This document shows positions 17,007 to 23,915 of a stretch of DNA of 64,000 nucleotides, in pieces. Both the position numbers and the translations under genes were made by a program. This DNA is from Treponema pectinovorum (GTDB lineage: Bacteria; Spirochaetota; Spirochaetia; Treponematales; Treponemataceae), in the NCBI RefSeq assembly GCF_900497595.1, contig NZ_UFQO01000004.1, positions 209,884 through 273,883 on the forward strand, read 5' to 3'. The notes under the pieces were generated by a model. The model searched no databases. It was not told the DNA's origin and was given only the letters and a program-made list of their open reading frames with translations. Position 1 is the first letter of the stretch, and every line of letters begins with the position of its first letter.

Positions 17007-18488
17007 ATGAATCAGCCAACGCTTTTTGACATAAAAGAAAACCACACTGCAGAAAGTATATCAAATCCAAAAACTTATAAAGGTATTTATGCTTTTCATA
17101 AGTATTGGGGTAAGAAACCTATTGAAAGTTTGAATTACTGCATAGAAAATTGTACGAATAAAAATGATATTGTTTTTGATCCGTTTTTAGGCTCCGGATT
17201 AATTTCTAAAGAAGCTCATAATTTAGGCAGGCGTTTTTTAGGGATAGATATAAATCCTTTCTCGATTGAGCATACATTATTTTTACTGTCATTGCCAAAA
17301 GCAGAAGATTATAAAAAAGCAATAAATTTAATAAAGAAAACTGTATTGCCACAGATTTCAAAAAGTTATTCGTTGGAAAATAATGATGTTGCAACGCATT
17401 TTTTATGGTACAAAGATACATTGCAAGAAGTATGGACTAAAAATAATACTTCTCGAAAAAAAATACAGTTAAAACCTACAAAGTTTGATTTAAGTAAAAT
17501 CAAGAAATTTGAAAGCTATTCTATCAGGAATATTCGAAAAGGAACTTTTTTTGAAAACTCAAGGATAAATTCCTTGGAAAATATGACCGTATACGATTTA
17601 TTTACAAAACGGGCATTGTATAATATTGATTTAATTCTCGATGAGATTAACAAGTTTTCTGGAGACTTAAAAAGAGCTTTGCAATTAACATTAACATCAT
17701 CATCTGGACAAATGTCAAACATGGTGTTTGCTATTACAGGTCGCGGAAAAACTAAAAATCAACAATCAGAAAAAATCGAAGTTGGTAGTTGGGTTATTGG
17801 ATTGTGGAGACCTGACTTACATTTTGAAATAAATGTCTGGAATTCTTTTGAAAACAGGGCTAACAAATTATATAAAGCATTGTTAGAGCAGGAGGCTTCT
17901 CCTGTATCATATAAAAATACAGTTTCTGACTTTTATACAAAAAAAGCCGCGATAGGAATTATTCAAGGAAACTCAAAGAATGAATTGAAGAAAATACCAT
18001 CTGAGTCTATAAAACTTATTATTACAGACCCGCCACATAGTGACAGAATTCCTTATTTGGAGTTATGTGAAATGTGGAACTGCTTGTTGAATAAACAGTC
18101 TGATTTTTCAGAAGAGATTGTTGTTTCAAATGCGAAAACTCGTAACAAAAATAAAGATGAATACTTGAATGACATGCGTGAAATTTTAACTGAATCATCG
18201 CGTATCCTAGCAAAAGATGGTTATTTATTATTGTATTTTAATGCAAAAGATAAGAATGGCTGGAGCTTTTTTGATAGCATTGAAAAACAAAATTCTCTGG
18301 TTTATCTAGGTTCTTTTCCGATGGAATATTCTGCGAACTCTGTTGTGCAAGACAATAGAAAAGGAGCGATGAAATCCGATTATGTATTAGTTTTTAATCA
18401 TTTAAAAACGGAAAAAACGCTTGGCATATTCAATAAAATAAATGGTTGGACAAGTGATAAACCATTTAAGGATGTGAAAAATGCTTAA
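17007..18488 (+). CDS. Cassette-borne DNA methyltransferase
   Basis: About 493 residues. Near the N-terminus YAFHKYWGKKP is followed by the SAM motif FDPFLGSGLI and FLGIDINPFS. Around residue 345 the catalytic motif TDPPH precedes RIPYLELCEMWN. The order SAM motif then DPP, with a large middle region that probably recognises DNA, fits amino-methyltransferases of restriction systems. The fourth catalytic residue is His rather than Tyr, which may be normal in this subfamily. ATG 17007 or ATG 16998 could be the start; ribosome sites are weak. The gene overlaps the next by 8 bp, and that product looks like a nuclease, so a type II-like pair is likely. Confidence 0.85.
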   Translation: MNQPTLFDIKENHTAESISNPKTYKGIYAFHKYWGKKPIESLNYCIENCTNKNDIVFDPFLGSGLISKEAHNLGRRFLGIDINPFSIEHTLFLLSLPKAEDYKKAINLIKKTVLPQISKSYSLENNDVATHFLWYKDTLQEVWTKNNTSRKKIQLKPTKFDLSKIKKFESYSIRNIRKGTFFENSRINSLENMTVYDLFTKRALYNIDLILDEINKFSGDLKRALQLTLTSSSGQMSNMVFAITGRGKTKNQQSEKIEVGSWVIGLWRPDLHFEINVWNSFENRANKLYKALLEQEASPVSYKNTVSDFYTKKAAIGIIQGNSKNELKKIPSESIKLIITDPPHSDRIPYLELCEMWNCLLNKQSDFSEEIVVSNAKTRNKNKDEYLNDMREILTESSRILAKDGYLLLYFNAKDKNGWSFFDSIEKQNSLVYLGSFPMEYSANSVVQDNRKGAMKSDYVLVFNHLKTEKTLGIFNKINGWTSDKPFKDVKNA

Positions 18489-19590
18489 TAATTTTAACAA
18501 ATGGAAGTCTGTTTATGATGTGGGAGAGTTGCTTCCCTTTACAGATAACAAAGAAGCACTGCTATGGCTAAAAGTTAAATCTATAGTACGAAAAGAAATT
18601 ATCAATGAATTTTGTTCTGAAAATCAGATTTTTTTAGAAACAACTTCTTTAATAAAACAGTTTGAAGAACTCTTCAATTTGCTTACCACTAATGTAGATG
18701 AATCACATAAGAAACTTGATTCATACATTCTTTTTAAGAATGTACAAATCTTGAAGGAATTGGATCAAGAAAAGCTAGTTTCAGAACTTTATAAATTACA
18801 AAATTTTGAATGGGGTGGAGATTATCAGAATTCACTAGACAAATACTTGGTTAGTCATTATGTAAAAATCATTCAATCATTCGATGAATTAACTTCAAAA
18901 TTTGATAAAGAAATAAAACACGCTGTTCAGGGATATGTTTTAAACAGTTGGTATAATCACTGGTCAAGCATTTTAATTGAACATATTTTCAAATCTCATA
19001 AAATTGTATTGCCAACTGTAGGACAAATAAAAAGTGTAGATTTTTTTGTAAATCAAATACCTTTTGATTTGAAAGTCACTTACTTTCCTGCTGAATTCCT
19101 GAAAGCTCAAAGGAAATTAAAAGGTTATCCCGTAGAATTAACTTACTTAAAGTCTAAGGCAAAAGAGCTTGGAATTACTTATGATAAGGATGCAAAGATA
19201 AATGAAATTCATTATGAAATTTCAGAAAAACTCAAGGATAGAAATTCAAAAGAAAGTTTAGAGGTCTTAAGCACACTTAAACAAGAAAATCTTGGTATTG
19301 TAAAAGAATGTATAAAAAATCCTAAATTACTTGCTAAATGGTTATATGAGAATCAAGGAGAAATGAGGTTTGGTTCTGAGAATCGTTTATTTTTGGTTTT
19401 AATAGATACAGATGATTTTTCTGCTTCTTGGAAATTAAAAAGAAATTTAGATTTATTAAAGCCGTCAATTTATAATTATTTGAATAATTTTGACAAAAAA
19501 TCTTTGAATGATATGAAAATTGATTTCACCTTTCAAGGTAAATCTAAAATTTATACAACTTATGCAGATGTAATTTTTGTATTGAAGTAA
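18481..19590 (+). CDS. Putative PD-(D/E)XK restriction endonuclease partner
   Basis: 369 residues with no family I can name. Residues 190-220 read GQIKSVDFFVNQIPFDLKVT (VDFF...DLKVT), a good PD-(D/E)XK core with Asp, then Asp-x-Lys after a beta turn. The first half is helical (QGYVLNSWYNHWSSILIEHIF just before the core, quoted in part), and the second half is basic. Its start overlaps the end of the methyltransferase by 8 bp, indicating co-translation, as in many type II systems. Function is inferred from motif and context; specificity is unknown. Confidence 0.65.
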   Translation: MLNNFNKWKSVYDVGELLPFTDNKEALLWLKVKSIVRKEIINEFCSENQIFLETTSLIKQFEELFNLLTTNVDESHKKLDSYILFKNVQILKELDQEKLVSELYKLQNFEWGGDYQNSLDKYLVSHYVKIIQSFDELTSKFDKEIKHAVQGYVLNSWYNHWSSILIEHIFKSHKIVLPTVGQIKSVDFFVNQIPFDLKVTYFPAEFLKAQRKLKGYPVELTYLKSKAKELGITYDKDAKINEIHYEISEKLKDRNSKESLEVLSTLKQENLGIVKECIKNPKLLAKWLYENQGEMRFGSENRLFLVLIDTDDFSASWKLKRNLDLLKPSIYNYLNNFDKKSLNDMKIDFTFQGKSKIYTTYADVIFVLK

Positions 19591-19595
19591 AAAAC

Positions 19596-19658
19596 ACATA
19601 ACCCCCGCTTCAGCCTGCCATTGCCTTTACGGCAATGCAGGTTAAGCGGTAGTTAAAT
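19596..19658 (+). repeat. attC site 3
   Basis: 63 bp: R'' ACATAAC (19596-19602), R' GTTAAAT (19652-19658), arms CGCTTCAGCCTGCCATTGCC and GGCAATGCAGGTTAAGCG. It lies 5 bp after the nuclease stop codon and closes the restriction-modification cassette. Confidence 0.8.
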
Positions 19659-19776
19659 TACCCCACCTAAAAGCGGGCAAGAGAAAATATTTATTCAGAT
19701 AATATGCATATTGATGTAATCAAAATTATAAGTATTAGTTTGTAAATATTGTTATTATATCGAGAGGAGTAAAAAT

Positions 19777-20361
19777 ATGAACAATGAAGAACAATATCAT
19801 TTATTAATCAAAGCGAGAAATTTTCATTATGATAATTTCAATAAATGGATGACTTTTTTTTATGTTGCAGTTGGGGCGATTTTTGTTGGATACTACAGCA
19901 TTGTAGAAAAAACAGAATTAAATTTCGAAAAAATAATAATTCTATCTATCGGATTGCTTGTGTCTATATTCTGGCATTGGTCATGTAAAGGATATTACTA
20001 TTGGATTACCAATTTCATACAATTAATTCAATTATATGAGGAAAAGATGCCTCCGATGAATCGTGTGTATTTTTGTATGGTAAATAAAGCGAGTAACAAT
20101 AACTATTGTAACCCAGTATCAGGGGCAAATATTTCAACATCGAAAATAACATTATTATTTTCTTTTATTGTGACATTTTCATGGAGCTTATTATTAACTA
20201 ATAAAATAATACACATTAATAAACTAAATATAATCTGGGGTAAAATTAGCATTCTATTTTATTGTATTTCTTTTGTTATAACCTATATAATATTAGTATT
20301 AATACCTTACTTGTTCTTGCAAAGTGATATATCAAATTATCCAGAATTAAAAAACAGATAA
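19777..20361 (+). CDS. Cassette-borne four-helix membrane protein, unknown (RipA-like?)
   Basis: 194 residues with four predicted membrane helices: residues 23-41, 50-66, 127-145 and 157-178. Between helices 2 and 3 lies WSCKGYYYWITNFIQLIQLYEEKMP, whose layout (aromatic-rich helix, then E-x-x-x-P; quoted over more than one segment) recalls the RipA/cytosolic-loop type of small membrane proteins. That likeness is weak. GAGAGGAG precedes the ATG at good spacing. Its TAA overlaps attC 4. A membrane protein alone in a cassette could be a defence effector or an immunity protein; the sequence does not decide. Confidence 0.7.
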   Translation: MNNEEQYHLLIKARNFHYDNFNKWMTFFYVAVGAIFVGYYSIVEKTELNFEKIIILSIGLLVSIFWHWSCKGYYYWITNFIQLIQLYEEKMPPMNRVYFCMVNKASNNNYCNPVSGANISTSKITLLFSFIVTFSWSLLLTNKIIHINKLNIIWGKISILFYCISFVITYIILVLIPYLFLQSDISNYPELKNR

Positions 20362-20516
20362 CCTAACACCTGCTTCAACCTGACATTGCTATGGAAATTG
20401 CTTATGGCGCCTCGCCACTTGCGCAGCTCCGCTTTTTTATGCAAATTTCGCGACAACTTTGCCGCCGGTATGCACGTCGACAAAACCACAAATACAGGTT
20501 AAGTGCCTCGTTAGGT
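20361..20516 (+). repeat. attC site 4 (long form)
   Basis: 156 bp: R'' ACCTAAC (20361-20367) and R' GTTAGGT (20510-20516) are exact complements. Inner arms CTTCAACCTGACATTG and CAAATACAGGTTAAGTG flank a long variable stem. The stem's right half shares TTGCCGC-TATGC-TCG-CAAA-CCACAAAT with attC 5, so the two long sites are related. Confidence 0.8.
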
Positions 20517-20667
20517 TGACAACCAACGCCATTTATAAACAATTATCAAAAGACCTATCTATGGGAATTTGATATTTCAAGCATTCTATTGATTGAAAAT
20601 GATTCCATAAATAAGTTTCAATATAAAAAATAATATACGGAGAAAAATTCTACTCGTTTTTTCCTTT

Positions 20668-20991
20668 TTACATTTTATTTAATTCGGCGATATAATTTAA
20701 CCCGAAAATCTCAATCTCGTCTAATACTTTTTGAAACTGAGTTCCCAATTTACTCAAAGAGTATTCAACATGAGGCGGGACTTCGGCAAAGACTTTGCGG
20801 TCGATTAGTTTATCTTTTTCAAGCTGACGGAGCTGTCTTGTTAAAACAGTTCTAGTTGTTGTGGGCATTAATTTTTCGAGTTCATTAAACCTTTTTGTAC
20901 CCGTACTCAGATGATACAAAATTATAATCGCCCATTTTCCTTGCAATACTCTTTGAGTAGTAGCGAAGGGACACTTATCATAAATCGACAT
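20668..20991 (-). CDS. HxlR-family (DUF24) transcriptional regulator
   Basis: 107-residue winged-helix protein with the family's shape: an N-terminal Cys in DKCPFATTQ (Cys 7), GKWAIIILYHL, RFNELEKLMPTTTRTVLTRQLRQLEKD as the recognition helices (quoted across domains), and VPPHVEYSLSKLG in the wing. DUF24 regulators such as YodB and HypR sense quinones or disulfide stress through this Cys; that role is inferred here. It is divergent from the SnoaL-like gene, and an inverted repeat overlaps both promoters, so it probably represses both. It runs against the direction of the other cassette genes. Confidence 0.88.
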   Translation of the reverse strand: MSIYDKCPFATTQRVLQGKWAIIILYHLSTGTKRFNELEKLMPTTTRTVLTRQLRQLEKDKLIDRKVFAEVPPHVEYSLSKLGTQFQKVLDEIEIFGLNYIAELNKM

Positions 20992-21001
20992 TATAAAAAT
21001 C

Positions 21002-21102
21002 CTTCTTAAGTATTATATTTGATACTATATATTATAAATATTCGTACTTATAAATTCAAGACTAAAGACTATAATGATACTTAAAGAAGTGAGAAACACT
21101 TC
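21002..21102. promoter_or_regulatory. Divergent promoters with an inverted-repeat operator
   Basis: CTTCTTAAGTAT (21002-21013) and ATACTTAAAGAAG (21077-21089) form a 12-bp inverted repeat with one extra base. The left arm overlaps a minus-strand TATAAT (21012-21017) for the HxlR gene. The right arm starts 1 bp after a plus-strand TATAAT (21070-21075) for the SnoaL gene. A hairpin GAAGTG-AGAAA-CACTTC (21086-21102) follows in the plus leader. The layout fits autoregulation plus repression of the partner. Confidence 0.6.
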
Positions 21103-21125
21103 TCAATATTTACTGGAGAAATGTT

Positions 21126-21515
21126 ATGAAACATGAAGTAATGAAGGTCTTTGCTGCTTATCGAGATGCACTGGAAAAGGGTGATTTTGCGGGAGCTTTT
21201 GCAACTATGTCCGACACTGTTGTATGGCACATTGGAGGGGAAAGTTCGCTTTCAAGTACGATTATAGGGAAACAAGCATTGGGTGAGCGTCTAGGAGAAT
21301 TCGCAAAAAGGAGCGGCGGCACATTTAAAGTTATTACCAATTGGGCTGCGAGCAACGAGTGTTTTGTTGCTGCAAGTGTTATCTCCGTGGCACAGAGAGG
21401 AACTGATAAGCTAAATGATCCGGGTATTGATTTATTCAAAATAGAAAATGGAAAGATACAAGAAGTATGGACTTTTGCCGAACAACAATCGGCAGAAGAC
21501 AAATTTTGGGGTTAA
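21126..21515 (+). CDS. SnoaL-like / NTF2-fold protein
   Basis: 129 residues of the SnoaL-like polyketide cyclase fold: an N-terminal helix pair (VMKVFAAYRDALEKGDFAGAF), VVWHIGG, IGKQAL, and a closing strand pair DLFKIENGKIQEVWTF. The family includes cyclases, isomerases and many uncharacterised stress proteins; the substrate is unknown. GGAG lies 9 nt before the ATG. It shares a cassette (about 20511-21707) and an operator with the HxlR regulator, a common pairing for enzymes induced by electrophiles. Confidence 0.85.
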   Translation: MKHEVMKVFAAYRDALEKGDFAGAFATMSDTVVWHIGGESSLSSTIIGKQALGERLGEFAKRSGGTFKVITNWAASNECFVAASVISVAQRGTDKLNDPGIDLFKIENGKIQEVWTFAEQQSAEDKFWG

Positions 21516-21569
21516 GATAGAATTTTTCTGTGTTATAGATAATTCATCGTAGTAAAATAAATAAAAGGC

Positions 21570-21713
21570 ATCTAACACCCACTTCAACTCTGACATTTGT
21601 TTTGGCGTAAAACTTGCTTAATGTGCCTTTACGGCACCGCAAGTTTTGAGCCAGCTTTGCCGCTGCTATGCGCATCGGCAAAGCCACAAATGCAGGTTAA
21701 GCGGGTGTTATGT
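21570..21713 (+). repeat. attC site 5 (long form)
   Basis: 144 bp: R'' ATCTAAC (21570-21576), R' GTTATGT (21707-21713), arms CTTCAACTCTGACATTTG and CAAATGCAGGTTAAGCG, with a long inner stem that includes AAAACTTGC...GCAAGTTTT. It closes the HxlR/SnoaL cassette. Confidence 0.8.
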
Positions 21714-21716
21714 GGA

Positions 21717-21731
21717 TTGCCCACTGGGCAA
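21717..21731 (+). promoter_or_regulatory. Cassette-leader hairpin
   Basis: TTGCCC-ACT-GGGCAA starts 10 nt after the G of R' in attC 5, directly before the AGGA ribosome site and ATG 21744. Geometry is identical to the hairpin at 16939-16953. Confidence 0.45.
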
Positions 21732-21743
21732 CAGGATAGAAAA

Positions 21744-22359
21744 ATGAATAAAATCTGGGGATTTTTGCGAGAAACAACAGAGTTGGCTAAAAAAGTAGGA
21801 ATAGATAAAGATACGGGCTTAATTAGGACAGGATTAGATGAATATTTGAAAATTATATTTCCAGAAACCAAAGATTGGCTGCATGATAAAGCATTTGGAG
21901 AATATAACGGACAAAAGTATAAAATAAGACCAGACTATCGAAGTGAAAATTTGAAATTAATCATTGAGTTTGATGGACTTCCTCATTATAAAAATCCTGC
22001 TGTGATAGAAAAAGATTATATAAATCAAAAAGATATATGAAGATAATAGGTATAAAGTTGTAATAGTCCGGTACTTTATTCAACTTTCAAAGGAAGTTGT
22101 AGAAAAACTGTTTGGAGTTGAGGTACCAGACCTCTTGTTTGATGCAACAATTCCTTCATTAGGTATTAATGGACAACATTCTACTGCATATTTATGTCCT
22201 GCAGGAATCAGAATAATGGTTAAAGAATTTCTTGATTATCCTGAACAATATCAAGTAAATCTTAAAGCTTTAAAAGATGCGAATAATCCGACCTTATCTG
22301 GAGTAGGCTTATTGGAGAAAGAAATGGAAAAATTAAAAAAAGAGGAAATTAATGATTGA
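21744..22359 (+). pseudogene. PD-(D/E)XK nuclease-like gene, frameshifted
   Basis: From ATG 21744 (AGGA upstream) the frame encodes about 99 residues including YKIRPDYRSENLKLIIEFDG and HYKN, a Vsr/DUF559-like nuclease core (RPDY ... IEFDG). It then stops in an (AT)3 run at 22033-22038. The -2/+1 frame continues smoothly as YEDNRYKVVIVRYFIQLSKEVVEKLFG and ends at 22359 with a charged tail. Restoring one AT unit would rejoin the frames as NQKDIYEDN. Full length would be about 204 residues. It is the first gene after attC 5. Confidence 0.75.
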
Positions 22360-22872
22360 AATAATAAAAGTTGTAACTCCAATACTAACAGCAATTGTAG
22401 GTCTTTTTACAAAAAATTTTTTTTATCTCGTTCTATGAGAAAAACTGAAATTTTTAAACAAATTAGAAAAGAATATCTTGAGGATAAAATAATAGGATAT
22501 TATTATTTCCAATCGTTCTTAGGGGTTTCTTTACCTAAAAATCAAGTTGATTTTATTTTAAATTCAGAAGAAGCTTATTCGATATTAAAGGTGATAAAAA
22601 ATTCTAATGGTAAATATACATTTGATGGCAAGAAATTTAAGAGTAAAATAAACAAATTGCAATGCGTTTTTGCTTATACTGGATACTTTATTTCTTCACT
22701 TGTTTTAATGTTTTATTTATTATTTTATGGTGAAATACAAACGTATATAAGTTTAAAATTATATATACTATTTTTTATCTTCTTGTCTGCTATCTTTATG
22801 CCAATTTTAATAAGTAGTATAATTCGCATTTCAGAAATAAGGGATGTGCAACAATTAGAAAAATTTACATAA
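22352..22872 (+). pseudogene. Membrane protein gene, frameshifted in a T8 run
   Basis: ATG 22352 overlaps the end of the previous gene and encodes MIEIIKVVTPILTAIVGLFTKNF, a membrane helix, before reaching a stop. From the T8 run at 22417-22424 the neighbouring frame continues SRSMRKTEIFKQIRKEY and has two more helices near residues 75-120 of the second part (CVFAYTGYFISSLVLMFYLL and LYILFFIFLSAIFM, quoted in part). Adding one T restores a single protein of about 173 residues. The family is not recognised. The overlap suggests it worked with the upstream nuclease. Confidence 0.6.
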
Positions 22873-22888
22873 AAAAGAAAAAGGTGTA

Positions 22889-22914
22889 CATAACACTCTT
22901 TTCAAAAGAGATAA
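22889..22914 (+). repeat. CATAACA-hairpin element, copy 1
   Basis: CATAACA followed by CTCTTTT-C-AAAAGAG (22896-22910) and ATAAG. A second copy with a different stem lies at 23717-23742. Position and CATAAC resemble the R'' end of an attC, but the inner arms differ from sites 1-5. Confidence 0.4.
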
Positions 22915-22982
22915 GTTGCTGGGTAACTTGTGCTTAAGGAAAACTTTTATGTTGACAACCTCATAGGCGTCAAGGAGCAAGC

Positions 22983-23721
22983 GTGTACTTATACAAAATT
23001 TTGAAAAAAAAGAATTAAGAAAAGCCTATGAAAATGGCAAAGTTAATGAAGTTTCAACGGGGAAATTTTATTCGGTTGCTTCTTCAAGTAGGTTTGCAGT
23101 TGCATCATTTTCAGAAAATATAAATGGCATTATTTACCCTGCAAAAAGAATGAACATATATGGAAAAATTCAGAATGTGAATATAACTTTTGAAAAGGAA
23201 TTACAGATAAATGACATGCCTTCAAATCATTATCCGCAAATTGATTTAATGCTTGAGACTGTAGAAGATCTGCATTTTTTGAAGTAAAATGTCACGAAAT
23301 ATTTGATAATAATAAAGAAATAAAACTAAAACAAAAGTATAAAGATTCTAAATTTTTCAAAATGTTGTTTGCATCTTCTATTGATAATAATGATAAATTT
23401 ATCAGAAAAAATGGGAAGTTTTTAACTTCTGCTGACTTTTCGTGCGTTTTAAATACACATCATTTTGATTTTAAACAGTTTCTCTGTCATTTGATGGGAA
23501 CCCTTTGTTATCAAGAATCTTGTAAAAAGAAAATTCATTTCTATTATTTATTTTATAAAAATGTAGAATACGAAAAAGTTGATTCAACTCTTTATTCAGA
23601 GCTGGAAATTGAATTAAAAGGCATTTTTGCGAAATTCGGAAGGTATTTTAGAAATATAGACTTTGGATATCTTTATAATGATAAATTTGATTTGCTGGAA
23701 AAAATAGAAAAGAACTCATAA
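22983..23721 (+). pseudogene. Nuclease-like gene with two single-base contractions
   Basis: AAGGAG at 22972-22977 precedes GTG 22983. That frame stops after an A8 run (23004-23011); adding one A joins it to KELRKAYENGKVNEVSTG. A second break is at a T6 run (23275-23280); adding one T joins DLMLETVEDLHF to FEVKCHEIFDNNKEI, and the frame then runs to 23721. D...FEVK fits a PD-(D/E)XK core and reminds me of PGN_0703-type putative endonucleases, a tentative match. The repaired protein would have about 246 residues. Confidence 0.6.
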
Positions 23722-23742
23722 CACAGTTTTCAAAACTGATAT
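23717..23742 (+). repeat. CATAACA-hairpin element, copy 2
   Basis: CATAACA followed by CAGTTTT-C-AAAACTG (23724-23738) and ATATT, overlapping the stop codon of the preceding broken gene. The stem sequence differs from copy 1 but has the same 7 bp, one-C geometry. A possible partner core GTTATCA lies at 23814-23820. Confidence 0.4.
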
Positions 23743-23858
23743 TATGTTTTCGTGCAATGCAGTCAAAAAAATTGGTAGACAGATAAGGAGTGTCAATTCC
23801 AAATATTTTGCGTGTTATCATCTTTAGATTAACACCCATTTTTTATTAAAACGATATC

Positions 23859-23911
23859 TGCTTTTCTAAGCCGTGATATTCAATCACAGTCAACTTAGAA
23901 AAGCATTTTTT
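23859..23911. terminator. Strong hairpin terminator at the island edge
   Basis: TGCTTTTCTAAG (23859-23870) pairs perfectly with CTTAGAAAAGCA (23894-23905), followed by T6 on the plus strand. A second small stem GTGAT/ATCAC sits in the loop. It can stop transcription leaving the cassette island and may also serve the minus-strand gene ending at 23916. Confidence 0.7.
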
Positions 23912-23915
23912 ACTT

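Larger units (their letters stand above)
14333..23820. mobile_element. Gene-cassette island with attC sites (integron-type, integrase not in view)
   Basis: Nine kilobases of AT-rich, functionally unrelated genes lie between the core genes deoD and a sugar nucleotidyltransferase. Five imperfect palindromes of attC type follow the cassette genes, with paired core sites (RYYYAAC ... GTTRRRY) and conserved inner arms (CTTCAACCTGACATT ... AATGCAGGTTAAGCG). Arrays of this kind belong to chromosomal integrons; Treponema denticola is a known spirochaete example. No tyrosine integrase or attI is seen, so this could be a CALIN cluster or the far part of a larger integron. The left limit is uncertain. 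Right of 21744 only degenerate site-like elements are seen. Confidence 0.8.

Noticed and set aside
22889..22960. A sixth full attC
   Set aside because: CATAAC is present, but the CTTCAACCTGACATT/AATGCAGGTTAAG arms are missing and the right core is not convincing, so it is listed as a separate element.
14333..23820. Integron integrase or attI
   Set aside because: No frame on either strand shows a tyrosine recombinase; none of the genes fits IntI.
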